A stretch of DNA of 64,000 nt from the NCBI RefSeq assembly GCF_000283155.1, contig NW_004454163.1, positions 4,864,808 through 4,928,807 of the forward strand, read 5' to 3'. Shown here one piece after another: positions 38,340-49,905 of this stretch (within the stretch, counting starts at the first letter, position 1; the number at the start of each line of letters is the position of its first letter). Both the position numbers and the translations under genes were made by a program. Under the pieces are notes generated by a model, which was given only the letters and a program-made list of their open reading frames with translations, made no database searches and was not told the DNA's origin. Origin of the DNA: Ceratotherium simum simum. Its lineage: Eukaryota > Chordata > Mammalia > Perissodactyla > Rhinocerotidae.

Positions 38340-38525
38340 AAAGTATGGACTTTAGTTAGTAACAATGTATCAATATTGGTTCACTAATTACAACAAATTA
38401 CTATACTAATATAAGATATTAAAATAAGGAAAACTTGGTCCAGAGTATATATGAAATCTCTGTATTATCGTCCCAATTTTTCTGTAAGTATCAAACGGTC
38501 CTAAAGTAAAGTTTATTATCAAAAA
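38340..38525 (+). mobile_element. L1 3' UTR tail of another old L1
   Basis: ..AGAGTATATATGAAATCTCTGTATTATC..CAATTTTTCTGTAAGT..CTAAAGTAAAGTTTATT.. is the usual terminal sequence of old L1M elements. Confidence 0.6.
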
Positions 38526-38724
38526 AACCAACACTATTTAGGAGAATCTAAAAAATTAGTTACCTAATTAAAAGAAAGAAAATGATGCTAAACAAAAAAA
38601 AAAGAATATGACTGTGGCTTTTGAGTCATGGAGTTAAACCCAATCAAATTAATATGAAACCCCAAACTTCTTATTGGAATTGTAAAGGCAAAGAAGCTTC
38701 TGAGCTTCCAACTTACTATGGCAG

Positions 38725-39109
38725 TGTTACAGCCTGAATTGTGTCCCCCCAAAATTCTTATGTTGAAGCCCTAATCTCCAGTGTGACTGTATTTGGAAAT
38801 AGGGCCTCTAAGGAGACAATTAAAATTAAATGAGCTCATAAGGGTGGGATCCTAATCCGATAAGACTGGTGTTCTTATAAGAAAAGGAAGAGACACCAGA
38901 GCTCTCTCACCATGTGGGCACAGAGGAAAAGCCATGTGAGGACACAGTGTGAAGGCAGGTGTCTACAAGGTAGGAAGAGAACCCTCAACAGAAACCAACC
39001 CTGACCTCCATCTTGGATTTCCAGCCTCCAGAACTGTGTGAAAATAAATTTCTGTTGTTTAAGCCATCCAGTCTGCAATATTTTATGGTGGTGGGAGCAG
39101 ACTAATACA
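38725..39109 (+). mobile_element. MaLR-like solo LTR
   Basis: From TGTTACAGCCTGAATTGTGT to ..GCAGACTAATACA, with ..GGAAATAGGGCC.., ..CATGTGGGCACAG.. and the 3' signature ..CAGCCTCCAGAACTGTGTGA..AATAAATTTCTGTTG... The plan (TG..CA, AATAAA near the end) is that of an ancient LTR. No internal genes. Confidence 0.6.
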
Positions 39110-39155
39110 GGAAAAAAGTTTGAGATAGCTACTCACATCTATTTCTTGTGGAAAT

Positions 39156-39492
39156 GAAAGTACTTCTCAGGGCTGGCCCCGTGGCTTAGTGGTTAAGTGC
39201 GCATGCTCCACTATGGGCGGCCCGGAGTTCAGATCCTGGGCGTGCACCGACGCACCGCTTCTCCGGCGATGCTGAGGCGGCGTCCCACATACAGCAACTA
39301 GAAGGATGTGCAACTATGACATACAACTATCTACTGGGGCTATGGGGAGAAAAAAGGAGGAGGATTGGCAATAGATGTTAGCTCAGAGCTGGTCTTCCTC
39401 AGCAAAAAGAGGAGGATTAGCATGGATGTTAGCTCAGGGCTGATCTTCCTCCCAAAAAAAATAAATAAAATAAAAAAGAAAGTACTTCTCAG
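39156..39492 (+). mobile_element. ERE SINE, long subtype, 15-bp TSD
   Basis: The head GGCTGGCCCCGTGGCTTAGT starts at 39171. A middle block ..AGCAACTAGAAGGATGTGCA..ACATACAACTATCTACTGGGG.. distinguishes it from the shorter copies and is shared, reversed, by the copy at 47321. The TSD GAAAGTACTTCTCAG is at 39156-39170 and 39478-39492. Confidence 0.94.
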
Positions 39493-39939
39493 AGCCAAGA
39501 GCTCAGAAAATAGAGCAAAGAGAAGGAGAACAACAAATTAGGAAACTATTCTCAGGGAGGAAAACTGAGTTCTAATCAAGAAACAGTCCTTGGGCCCAGA
39601 TTTAGCAGACCTAACACCATGCACTCTCATAAATTTCAGAATTTTATGCATTAGTGAATGCTCTGTGTCTTTTATTCCCCCCTTTTTTGAATGAGAGTGT
39701 TTATTGTGGTGATTCTGTCCCTGCTTCACCAGTGTATGCAAAGTGTGCAGAAGCAGTATTTAACTTGGCATTTTAATTCACAGATCTCTGGGTCAAAAGA
39801 AGCTGCACCCAAGGAACTTCATCTGCATCAGATCTGCTGCAGAACATGTGATCATGGACTTCTGCATAATACCATAATAAAATAAAACTTTTGGGGAGGT
39901 GATTCCATTTTGCATTTGAAAGGTTATTAATCATGTTGC

Positions 39940-40315
39940 CCCTGGGCTACTTGATAGACTACCACATAAATCACCTCCAAAGAACCATATCTCGTGGCAT
40001 CTACATCTTATCTAATACTCTACCACATTAACAGTGGAACTAACTATGTGCCTTGCTTTGGCCAGTACGACTTCAGCAAACATGACATAAGCAAAGATTT
40101 CTTAAGCATTTGCCCGTTGAGGTTTGTCCTCTTGGAACACTCTCCCTGCCACCTGACATGTGAGTGAGGCCATCTTCATCACTATTCCCAGTTGAGTTAG
40201 CAGATGTGTGTATCCACATGATTGGCTCCAGGCAAAAACCAGCAAAACCGCCCAGCTGAGCCCAGAACAAACTGCTCAATGGTAACAAAATAAATGCTTA
40301 TTCTAGCCACAAAAC

Positions 40316-40350
<35 letters not shown>

Positions 40351-40365
40351 GCAACAGATAACAAC
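39940..40365 (+). mobile_element. Ancient LTR-like repeat containing a (GT)n run
   Basis: ..GAGTGAGGCCATCTTCATC.., ..CCCAGCTGAGCCCAGAACAA.., ..AATAAATGCTTATTCTAGCCAC.. and, after the microsatellite, ..AAAGCAACAGATAAC.. follow the order of a common old mammalian repeat. Confidence 0.5.
40319..40347 (+). repeat. (GT)n microsatellite
   Basis: About 14 uninterrupted GT units, likely polymorphic in length. Confidence 0.95.
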
Positions 40366-40369
40366 AACA

Positions 40370-41424
40370 AAAAAAAATGGTTACTCTTCTGAAAGTATTT
40401 TTATTAGAATAATGGCAACAAAATCCAGATTGCAATGAATAAATGAGTAACTGGGAGGTAAGGAATCAGAGATACTAAATTTAGGCAACTCTTTTCAGAT
40501 GCTAAGTGGAATGGGAAGAAAAAGAGAAAAGGGATATACTTAAAGGTATGTATAGGATAAAAAATTTTTTCTTGAAAACGGGAAATATCAATATTTTAAA
40601 TGTTGACAGGAGTTAGTTAAGAAAAAACGAGAATTGGAAGATAGAACACCTGATGGAGCAAGATCCTTGCAAAAGCAGATGATGGAAAGCAGGTGAAGGA
40701 AGTAGCCATGGATTGGTGGGGGAAGGAAGTCTTCCATGAAAGGACAAAAGGAATAATGTTTGTGGAATTTGAGGATGTTCATAGGTGGGATAACAGGAGT
40801 TTAAGTCATTTCTGTTATTATATCTCCTATTTTCTTTGGGAAGTAAGAGATGAATGAGTAGGGAGGTGGAAGATTTAGAGGCTTAAACAAAGGAGAGGAC
40901 TGGAGTAGCCACCATGGAATACTAGAGAAAGTTCTGGATGACGAACAGAATAATTTCAGAGGAGTATTAAAGGTCCTATTGAGGTTGGAGACCATGAATG
41001 CTTAACATCTCAAATTTGGATTACTGTGTAATGTTCCTCAGCACTATTTAGCAGTGTAGGTGTAGAATGGAGCTGGCAGCCCATCAGAGTAGGATAAATA
41101 ATATACCAATTGGTAAGTGTTTTAAGAGGTAAACTGATTAGGCAAGGAAGTAAAGAAAAATGGGGATGATAGAATGGGAAATAGAGGATATGTCAGGATT
41201 TGAAATGTCCTTAAGTTTCAAATGCAATATAATAGAATTAGGAGAATGACAGAACTCAAAAATATTAGAGATTTAGTAAAGAGAATCAGACGATTAAATA
41301 TTAGGTTTCAGAATTAAAAACAGACGTGAAATGGTATAAGCAAAGCAAAGTTTTCCAATTAGAATTATAAGCATTTTAACATTCATGTTTTTTGGTCCCC
41401 ATAGCTGACACACTCTCAGGAATA
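40370..41424. other. Intron, unassigned
   Basis: Purine-rich text (..GGAATGGGAAGAAAAAGAG..) that may be a diverged piece of the repeat type at 35225-36600. No gene seen. Confidence 0.35.
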
Positions 41425-41690
41425 GATGACATAGAACAGTGGTAAAAGGCATGTTCTTAGATCTCTAATACACCTGGTCTGGATGCTGGCTCTACAACTG
41501 TCTGTGTGATCTTGGGAGAAATCAGCCTCGGAAATCATTTTCCTCATCTGTAATAGGGGATAATGGCCGTTTCTACCTCACAAGGTTTTGATGAGGATTC
41601 AATAAAATCATGCATATCGAGTATTTAATACAGCCTATGATAAATAGTAAGAACTTGATCAATATAGCTTTATCATTGTTATTGATGATA
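41425..41690 (+). mobile_element. MIR SINE
   Basis: MIR order is clear: ..AACAGTGGTAAAAGGCATG.., ..GGATGCTGGCTCTACAAC..GTGTGATCTTGGG.., ..TTTTCCTCATCTGTAATAGGGGATAATG.., ..CCTCACAAGGTTTTGATGAGGATTCAATA... Confidence 0.9.
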
Positions 41691-42284
41691 TTTTTCCACA
41701 ATATATTTTTAGTATTTTAAAGAATGATTTCTGTATACTTTCTAAGTCATTCTTTTAAATCATGGCAGCATCTTAACAACTTGTATTGATTAAATGAAGA
41801 GGAAAATTTCAATTCAGTAGAGATCATTCCAAATTAAATAAAACTATCTCTAGTCTAGGCAGTCTAGGAGAACAAAGTGGAAGAAAAATAAAACAAAACC
41901 TTTTATTTGTATGGGAAGTCATCCAGGTGATTACTGCCATCATTTTGCAATGTTTTCTCATTCTTTGCAAAAATAAAATATAGAGAAAATGTTCATAGCA
42001 ACTCTACTCTGAAGAATTTTCTTTTCAAGATTCAGAATTGCAATTAAATTGCTATTAGTAGACGGACAAGCTTACGGCAGATGCATCTTTGCTAATCACA
42101 GGCTCTAAAGAACTCATTCTGACCACAATGGAAACCACTGTGACATAATGGGCAAGCAAACTATGATTGATCTAAAAAGATTGATCTTTCACTCACCTAA
42201 TGCATTCCATGCCCAAAGTAGATTACAGCTTTACAATTACTTATAGAGCTTTATCTAATAAAAGATTAAGATCATCCTGATTAA
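41691..42284. other. Intron, nothing recognised
   Basis: No named repeat or exon. Confidence 0.45.
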
Positions 42285-42545
42285 AAAAAATAAGCATCAT
42301 CCCAAAAAGAAACCCCACACCCATCAGCAATCCCCAAGCCCTAGGAAACCAACGATCTGCTTTCTGCCTCTATAGACTTGCCTGTTTCAGATATGTCACA
42401 TAAATGGGATCATATAATATGCGGTCTTTTGTGATTATGGTAATGGTTACGCAACTCTGTAAATACATTAAAAACCATTGAACTGTATACTTTAAATGGC
42501 AAACTTTATGGTATGTAAATTATCTCAATAAAGCTTTTTTAAAAA
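42285..42545 (+). mobile_element. L1 3' end with inverted 5' segment
   Basis: 42435-42540 is an L1 3' end in plus orientation (..GGTAATGGTTACGCAACTCTG..TCTCAATAAAGC). 42290-42434 is the immediately upstream L1 portion but inverted (..CATCATCCCAAAAAGAAACC..CTGCCTCTATAGACTTGCC..). This arrangement is the classic product of twin priming. Confidence 0.7.
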
Positions 42546-43435
42546 TCTGACAGTGTATAGAGAAATACAGTCAACAATCTAGATAAAAGTGGAACTGCAG
42601 CAAATTAAAAGAAGAGGAAAAACTGCTGGCCTAGAGAAGGCATCACTTTCTTTCTCCCTGTCCTTGACCCCACCCCAATCCCACCACAAATGCACTCCTC
42701 ACAGTCCCCAAGAAAGACTCAACTTCATTAGGGGGAAACATCACTATGGAATAAACAAAGTCGAAGTCAAGAGTATTATTTCAGCTATATTTTCAGATTT
42801 GAGAGCCTCAGAGAAGACTTAACTCAGCCTGTACTTGGGCAAACAGCTTCTTCTCTTTTGCTGGCTGCTGGACACTTCAGGGACCAGACTGTCCTCATCA
42901 CTGCACCAGCCTTTTCAACAATTGGAGTGATAAAACATGATATTTGGGAAACTCAGAGAGATAATTATTAAGTCAGCTGCCTGCTTTGACTCCTAACCCT
43001 AAAATCTAGAGGAATCAAATAATCTACAACTCAAAACAAGGTTTACTTGGTGCAATTCCTTATGGGATTACAATGGAATTTGGGGCACAGGCTCCAGCTG
43101 GTAATCACCAAGTTGTTTTCCTCTGCCTTGCTTTCCTCTCTGCATACATAATCCCCCTGGGAACTGGTGAAGGGGTAAGCCCTGTTGTTCTCCAGCACTA
43201 AATAGGTACAAGACGGTCCTGGGGATTACAGGCAATAAATGAAAAGAATTGGAAAATGTTAATTGCTTCTCAAAGGAACAATCAGTTGACAACTTTTATT
43301 GGGTGAAATGTTTTTAAGTGGTAAAAATGTTAAGAAGAAACGTCCTTTTCCTGCATTTCATTCAGGCATTCTGGAATATTTAAAAAGCACCCAGACACAC
43401 ATTTACAAAAATTTAGCATTTTTCGCAGGATAAGT
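42546..43435. other. Intron, nothing recognised
   Basis: Short open stretches only; no named repeat. Confidence 0.45.
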
Positions 43436-43440
43436 TTTCA

Positions 43441-43488
43441 TTGGCTCAGGGCCAATCTTCCTCAAAAAAAACAAAAAACCAAAAAAAA
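43441..43488 (+). mobile_element. ERE tail-only fragment
   Basis: TTGGCTCAGGGCCAATCTTC followed by CTC and an A-rich run matches the last 30 or so bases of ERE. The promoter head is absent. Confidence 0.7.
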
Positions 43489-43764
43489 TAGAAAATAGAA
43501 AGTCTAAAATAGGTCTTGAATTAAAAAAAAGGTTATGAGCATTTATTTCACAATAAATCTTTCAGATAAAGTTTATATCACATTTATTTACTTGTAAACA
43601 TATTATTATCATTATTACAGTTTTTTTCTAGAAGTGTATTTATCTGACATTGTTATTTTGTGTGTTTCACATGGTCAAATTTGTGTGTTTCATGTGGTCA
43701 AAATGCCAACTAACTTCTATATTAACGAGAATTAAGGCCTGCTTTTGCCCTTTAGGGTCATAAA

Positions 43765-43945
43765 ACAGAGGCTGAAATGGGCTTTGGAGCCAGATGGAAC
43801 TCAGTTCAAATTTCAGCTGTAACGCTTACTACCTTCACCAGTAAAGAAGGATTCCTGTAAAGGACAGATACAAAAATATGTATTTGTTAAGTGCCTAGAA
43901 AATAGCAGCTATTTGGTAAATGGTAGCTCTTACTATATTCGGTGG
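43765..43945 (+). mobile_element. MIR SINE, diverged
   Basis: ..GGGCTTTGGAGCCAGATGGAACTCAG..AAATTTCAGCTGTAACGCTTACTACCTTC.. and ..TTGTTAAGTGCCTAGAAAATAG.. fit MIR. Confidence 0.75.
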
Positions 43946-43984
43946 TTAGTAAGACGTACCTAGGCAAGAAAGGTTCTGCTCCAG

Positions 43985-44110
43985 GTCCTCATTTATTTTT
44001 TCACTCAACAGACATTTACTGAGTGCCTACTATGTATTAGGCTCTGAACCAGGTACCAGAGGACAGCACTAAGCAAGTCACCCTGGTGCTTGTCTCCTTA
44101 GAGCTTTTCT
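43985..44110 (+). mobile_element. Short ancient repeat
   Basis: ..CACTCAACAGACATTTACTGAGTGCCTACTATGTATTAGGC.. is a very common old mammalian repeat start. Family not assigned. Confidence 0.55.
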
Positions 44111-44284
44111 ATTTATTCAGTTGGCTCATTTACATAATATATTTACACAGGAAAGGCTCTTTTTTCAGTTTTCCTAAAGATAAGCTGTAAAATAGCTTAT
44201 TCTGTGAATAACTTTATCTAAGATAATCTTTTAGCTGGCCCATTATCCATAGCGTTTAGCAGTTTATCAACCACTCAGAACCCC

Positions 44285-44525
44285 AAATGGGATTGGGTAA
44301 AGAACATGGGCTGTGATAACAGACAGAGTGTGCTCAAATCTCAATTCTGTCTTGTGACCTTGAACAAGTTTCTGAGCCATTTTAAATTATTATTTCCCTA
44401 TCTATCAATTAGATACAACAATAACCATTCAACAATAGTTTTGAGGTCTAAGAGATATAACATAGTAAAACATGGTGTTTGACTGATATTAGGTTTTTAA
44501 TAAATGATAACTATTATAATTATTT
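44285..44525 (+). mobile_element. MIR SINE
   Basis: ..GAACATGGGCTGTGATAACAGACAG.., ..CTTGTGACCTTGAACAAG.., and ..TTTTAATAAATGATAACTATTAT.. follow MIR order. Confidence 0.75.
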
Positions 44526-44822
44526 ATTAAAACACCTATGAATCTATTTTCATAATGTTAATTAAAGTGTACAGCATATCATATGTCTAAACATCAATTC
44601 TCTTCTATCTACTCAACATACTCTTCAAGGCCCAGGACACCATCAGACCTGTGACCAGCAAAGAATTTCCTGAAGGAGTAGTCTGATTTGCAGAAACAAA
44701 GAAGCAACAGAGGTAATATAATACTAATATACAATAATATAAATAATATTACAGAAATAACAACAGCTAATATACACTGAGTGTATATCATATGTAGGCA
44801 CTTCAACATCTCCATTCCCATC

Positions 44823-45064
44823 TAAGGTCACAGAACGTGCAGGCAAGCCCCAGCAGCCTGGTGGTTAAGTTCAGCGCACTCCACTTTGGCGGCCCAGGTT
44901 TAGTTCCCAGGCGCAGACCTACACCACTCATCTATCAGTGGCCATGCTGTGGCAGCAGCTCACATACAAAACAGAGGAAGACTGGCAACAGATGTTAGCT
45001 CACGGCGAATCGTCCTCAGTAAAAAAATAAATAAAATAAATAAATAATAAGGTCACAGAATGTG
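44823..45064 (+). mobile_element. ERE SINE with TSD (one mismatch)
   Basis: The head is decayed (..CCTGGTGGTTAAGTTCAGCG..) and the tail is ..AGATGTTAGCTCACGGCGAATC... The flanking repeat TAAGGTCACAGAAcGTG at 44823-44839 and TAAGGTCACAGAAtGTG at 45048-45064 matches at 16 of 17. More diverged than the other complete copies. Confidence 0.9.
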
Positions 45065-45834
45065 TGGCTCTAAAGCCTGCAATCTTCACTACTGCACTCC
45101 AATGCTTCTCGAAGGAGAAAACATCCTAGATCAAGCATCGTCAATAGCTCATCAGAACTTTTTCAGAGCCAGTAACAGTGGTGAAGAAAGAGAGATAGCA
45201 CAGGTCTCTGGCAAACTTATCTTCCTATTTGGGCAGTCTAATCGTGCATTAATTGCTCAGAAATATAATCTTAATAAAAGGTATAAGGAGGTTTCTATCA
45301 TTCCTAAATCATCCTTTGAAAATAACTGAAAGTTACAGTGATTTCAAAATTGAACTCCCTTCAGAATAATACAGGCAAACTTTAACAGGTTAAAAAGACA
45401 AAGAAACAATCATTATATTCTCTTTCAACAATCCTATTAAGTATTTCTTTAGAACAAAATAACTCATTAAAAGGGCACGCTGTCCTTTCATACACCAATT
45501 TACTCATCTAAACATCTACTCAGTTTACTGTCCCCAAAAAGGATGTAAATACTACTTAATTTACTAGTCAAGTTGGCTTATGGAAATTACTACTTAGCAT
45601 GATTGCCTCTGGAAAAAGAACAAACAGGTAGGAAAACAAACTAATAAGGTCATTTCACCCTTCTGAAACAAGACTATCAAAACCATGCCTAGATTAGTAA
45701 ATTATGCAACTGAGCAAAGATTCTATAAAGTATTCCAAGTTCATTAAAAAATAACTCCCTAGGTTCTTTAAGTTACAGACCCTTATAGGCTCCATAAAGC
45801 TTACAAAACAGTTAGCATTTTAAATGTCACTTAC
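45065..45834. other. Intron, nothing recognised
   Basis: No named repeat between the ERE and the exon at 45835. Confidence 0.45.
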
Positions 45835-45974
45835 CTGTTTCAAATGCTCCTGTATTTTAGACTCCACATCTTCAATGTGTGAAATCATTTTGTTCACACA
45901 TGGTGCTGGGATGTTTACTAAAGCACAGCTGTGACGTCGACATGGGTAGCTAAAGTAAATGCCTTTATTCACCC
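45835..45974 (-). CDS. CCDC178: CCDC178 coding exon with conserved Cys/Arg/His motif
   Basis: A 140-nt exon with acceptor CTTTAG and donor GTAAGT. It enters in phase 1 and ends in phase 0. The translation begins GVNKGIYFSYPCRRHSCALV, goes on through NIPAPCVNKM, and ends ..IEDVESKIQEHLKQ. The first part, with three cysteines and the Pro-rich NIPAP turn, is not coiled coil; the last 15 or so residues begin an acidic/basic helical stretch. This segment is the one I most clearly recognise as CCDC178. The molecular role of the protein is not established. The next exon in the transcript is the 23-nt microexon 15 kb away. Confidence 0.88.
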
Positions 45975-47059
45975 CTAAAGATAAAGCAGACAGAGGAAGT
46001 TAGCTAGCAATTATATATAGAATAGTAAATGTTGATGTTCAGAATATGCATAAAGTACTCTGCTTTATTAATACTAATACTCTTAAACTTTCTTTAATGA
46101 ACAGATTGATAAATGGGTGAGAGAATTATAGAAGGAACCTTCAAAACATCTAAAAGCTAAAATAAAATAATCATTTATGACTTAAAATGTAACAAATAAA
46201 AATGAATCTAAGAAGCAAGAGTAAAACTTCAAGCAAAGTTAAAAAGTTAAACTGTTTCACAGCATCATGTACTAACCATTGAAAAAACAATATTAAAAAA
46301 AGGCAGAAAACTAGTTAATCCACTTGTTTCTAAATAGATCTTAAATCATTTAAAAAATGACTTGGAAATATATTTTAAATTCTCCCTTCAAAGAGATTCC
46401 ACATCTTCCAATGTAAATAACATCCAATGACTCAAGCATTGAAGAAGTTCTTCCTTAAATCCAGCATGAGTTTCTCTTGCTGAGGTCCCCTTCATCCTCA
46501 TAATAACCTCATTTTCTAACTTCCATTTCTGAAAATTGGAGTCTCATGTGAAGAGTGATTGATGTTCTCACTATATTCAAGTTGTACTCATCATAAAATC
46601 CACTCAGTCCGATGTGCCTCAGTGATTCTAATCCTGGTATGTCCCGAATCAATTGAAGGTTGCAGAAGCACAGCCAAGTTGTCCATGAAACTCCACCAAA
46701 GTGCTTACTTGCATTCCTTTTGCCTCTAAGGACCCTACTGGGCTGGATTATAGCTGCAATCACTGATCTTAAATGCAACACACAAAATAGGCTTGGTGCC
46801 TCAATGAGAACAGTGTGATGCCCTCATTTCAGTTGACCTTGAGGAACATAGAAGTAACGCTGTTGCCTCCAGACTATACCTTTTGTTTCAATGACAACCC
46901 ATAGAGACAGTAAATATTTTATATATTTTCATTTAAACTACAATCTTTTACGTATCTTTTAAATGAAGTCTCATAATATCCTCCTCCAAAAACACAATCT
47001 CTGTGAAAACGGCTTATCTGCTTCATTTATCAATAAAAGCGCTTACTCTATCCCATATA
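45975..47059. other. Intron, nothing recognised
   Basis: An open stretch at 46781-46509 on the minus strand has no splice context and does not read like CCDC178. Confidence 0.45.
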
Positions 47060-47306
47060 TATATTCTAACATTTTTTGTGCACTAAAAATAACGTGCCAA
47101 ACATGGGACTATGCTAAGTACTTTTCATGCCACATTTTATTTAATTCTCATAACAATCTTATGAAATAGGATTATTATCTTGATTTCATATATGAGGAAA
47201 CCAAGGCTTAGAGATGTTATGTAATGTGTCCAATTTCACAGAGCTGGTAGGTGTGAAAGCTGGGCTTCAACTATATCTCCCTGGCTACTGACTGTAAGCT
47301 ATACTA
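47060..47306 (-). mobile_element. MIR SINE
   Basis: Reversed MIR: ..TAATTCTCATAACAATCTTATGAAATAGG.., ..TATGAGGAAACCAAGGCTTAGAGATGTTATGTAATG.., ..CAGAGCTGGTAGGTGTGAAAG... An ERE inserted at its edge. Confidence 0.85.
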
Positions 47307-47655
47307 TAAAAGCTGTTTTTTCAATATCTTTTTTATTTATTTATTTATTTTTGTGTGTGTGAGGAAGATCAGCCCTGAGCTAACATTCATGCTAATCCTC
47401 CTCTTTTTGCTGAGGAAGACCGGCTCTGAGCTAACATCTATTGCCAATCCTCCTCCTTTTTTTCCCCCAAAGCCCCAGTAGATAGTTGTATGTCATAGTT
47501 GCACATCCTTCTAGTTGCTGTATGTGGGACGCGGCCTCAGCATGGCCGGACAAGCGGTGCATCGGTGCGCGCCCGGGGTCCGAACCCGAGCCGCCAGTAG
47601 TGGAGCGCTCGCACCTAACCGCTAAGCCACGGGGCCGGCCCTAAAAGCTGTTTTT
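47307..47655 (-). mobile_element. ERE SINE, long subtype, 14-bp TSD
   Basis: Minus-strand element with head at about 47641 (GGCCGGCCCCGTGGCTTAGC on the sense strand) and B-box-like ..GGTTCGGACC... It carries the same middle block as the copy at 39171. The TSD TAAAAGCTGTTTTT is at 47307-47320 and 47642-47655. Confidence 0.94.
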
Positions 47656-48079
47656 ATATTTTTTAAAAAGTGGCAAAATAAAGAGAAGCAGTCCTAAAAA
47701 TATATTTCAGGGCATCTCAAATGTTACACATATCACTTGTTTTTGAATTTTGAATGTTCCTTCAAGACATAAATGCTGATATTCTAATGTATTTTAGTTT
47801 GCTTTGACCATACTGAACAGACATACCTGCTATGACTATTTTGTGTGTGTTCTATTCCATCTTTCCTCTTTACTTCATACACAGATATATATTTTCATCT
47901 AATAGTCAAAAGACCAAAGAACAAGCTGGTGAAAATTACTTGTTGATTTCCTATCCAAATATTTTGATAAGGACATGTCACCCTTGCTTCTAGAAATAAG
48001 AAGGTTTTAATACACACTTAACAACCAAGCAGTTGTCCTTATACTCAAAACATTTGTTTTGCTTCATTAACTGTGGGGA

Positions 48080-48320
48080 AAACAAGGATAGTAATGACTC
48101 ATTTAACATTTTTCTGCTTGTGCCACACACAACCTATTATGTGAATACTAATTAATTTCCATAGCACCCTATGGTTTAGGATTAACATTTTACATATGGT
48201 AAAGTGGGGAAAGTGAAATAATATGAAATGAAATTTTGCACTAAATGTCTACAAAAGACATGGCATCATAAGCAGCCCAAGATAAAAGCAGAATTCAGGG
48301 TTCTTATTACTGTTTTTATT
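48080..48320 (-). mobile_element. Probable diverged MIR
   Basis: ..CACAACCTATTATGTGAATAC.., ..TTCCATAGCACCCTATGG.., ..TTTACATATGGTAAAGTGGGG.. and ..AAGCAGAATTCAGGG.. fit a reversed, decayed MIR. Confidence 0.5.
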
Positions 48321-49225
48321 CTAATGCATGCATAGTATAAGCTAAAACTTTCGTTTCTATTTCTTTTAATTTTAACTAGCTTAAAGAGACTTACATGACT
48401 AAACTAGGTGTCCATTCATTTTTTTGACTTGACTGATAACTAACTATGCTTCTTAAGACAAAACTACTCAGCCTCTAACCTCAGATTTCTTACTTAATAA
48501 ATGAATGAGTTGGTGGGGTGTTATATAAGATCTTTTTCACCTAAAATTCCATGATACAATGAATTAGTGGTTTTAGTCAAACATAAATTGATAGAGCTCC
48601 TCCTCGTGAAGCCTATGCACAAATGGTCAGGATGAGTATTTAAAGAAGCAGGACTCGCATCCTCTTTAAACATCTGCCCAACTCCAACTTCCTTGCTCAG
48701 AATCAATGCATAACAGGCAAGATCCTCCCGGATCTACACCAGAGTTGAGGTTTGTTGACATTCTGCAACATGAAACTTCCATTTGGGGAAAAATATGGAC
48801 TGGCTGATTGTGTAGGCAAATGAAATAAAAATACTATGTTCATAAACTGTCAACTGGCCTTTCTCAGTGAATTTGATCCTTACATAATTTATTCACCCAG
48901 CCCCAATAATTTAACCTTTTATCACTACCATCCTTCCTCCTCTTCTGCTTTTAATATGTGCTTCCTTTATGTCCATCACCTATTGTATCATCCTTTTATC
49001 TGAACTCAGCAGTCTGAGGAATGAACTTATCTGAACACAAATTTCTTTTTCATATTCAGTTATCCCTTTTAACATCTTGATTTTCTTTGCAAAATGTAGA
49101 ATAAGTTAGTGCTCTTGAGTTTAGAAATAATTTCTCCTCCATGCAAAGCCTCTGTGTGATGAACAGAAAGGACCTTTAATTTCTTTTATGGAAAACAAAG
49201 CTCCCCTTAGCATTTGTTATACATT

Positions 49226-49264
49226 GGGCAGTGGGCAGGTAGGGGTTGGGGGGGTGGGGGTGGA
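49226..49264 (+). other. G-rich tract, potential G-quadruplex
   Basis: Five clustered G-runs: GGGCAGTGGGCAGGT, then GGGGTTGGGGGGGTGGGGG. The core 49242-49260 alone satisfies a four-run G3 pattern with 1-2 nt loops. The rest of the region is AT-rich. Confidence 0.8.
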
Positions 49265-49619
49265 GGAGACCCTTCCATTACTTTGGAGGTACTATCTTTT
49301 CATTAAACCTTACATTGTTGGAGACACTTATCAGTGAATATGTAAAATAATATGCATAGATTCTCCGAGTTGGTGATGAGTAAAAACTACATCTGTTCTA
49401 ACCACATTCAATGTATAAATGCCCCTGTTTAGCGTTTACTTATCTCCATTCCCTTCAGTCTCTTCAAAATCTTCAATTTCAATACATTTATTTTTGCTTC
49501 CCTTAAGTAATCACAGGTCTCCCTACTACTGTATCTGACCACTTCCTACAGTTCTTATCCTATACTAAATTTTGCTTGAACTGACAATTTTTTTCAAATG
49601 AGCAATCTATACTAGCAGC

Positions 49620-49905
49620 CACAATATCCTCGTATCCTGATCACTTCTTCAAATTGCAATTTCTATGTAAATATTAACATCCATCTCACATGGCTCCTTT
49701 GCTATGAGGAATTCTTGAATCTTTCAGACATTTGGGTGCACCTATAGCACTTTCTATTTCTCTTTATTAGAACTTATCACATTGCATTCTACTGTGTCAC
49801 ATTTATCTGTTTCCTCATCTATCTTCCCCATGAAGTTTTGCATTTTTTATGGAGAGAAATTATGTTTAGGTCTAAAAAATTGTTGAATAAATGAATGAAT
49901 GGACA
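49620..49905 (+). mobile_element. L2 LINE 3' end
   Basis: ..TAGCACTTTCTATTTCTC..AGAACTTATCACATTGCATTC.., ..ATCTGTTTCCTCATCTATCTTCCCC.., and the end ..TTGTTGAATAAATGAATGAATG follow the L2 3' end. Confidence 0.75.

Noticed and set aside
46509..46781. 90-codon minus-strand frame near the exon at 45835
   Set aside because: No acceptor/donor in the right phase, and the exon chain is complete without it.
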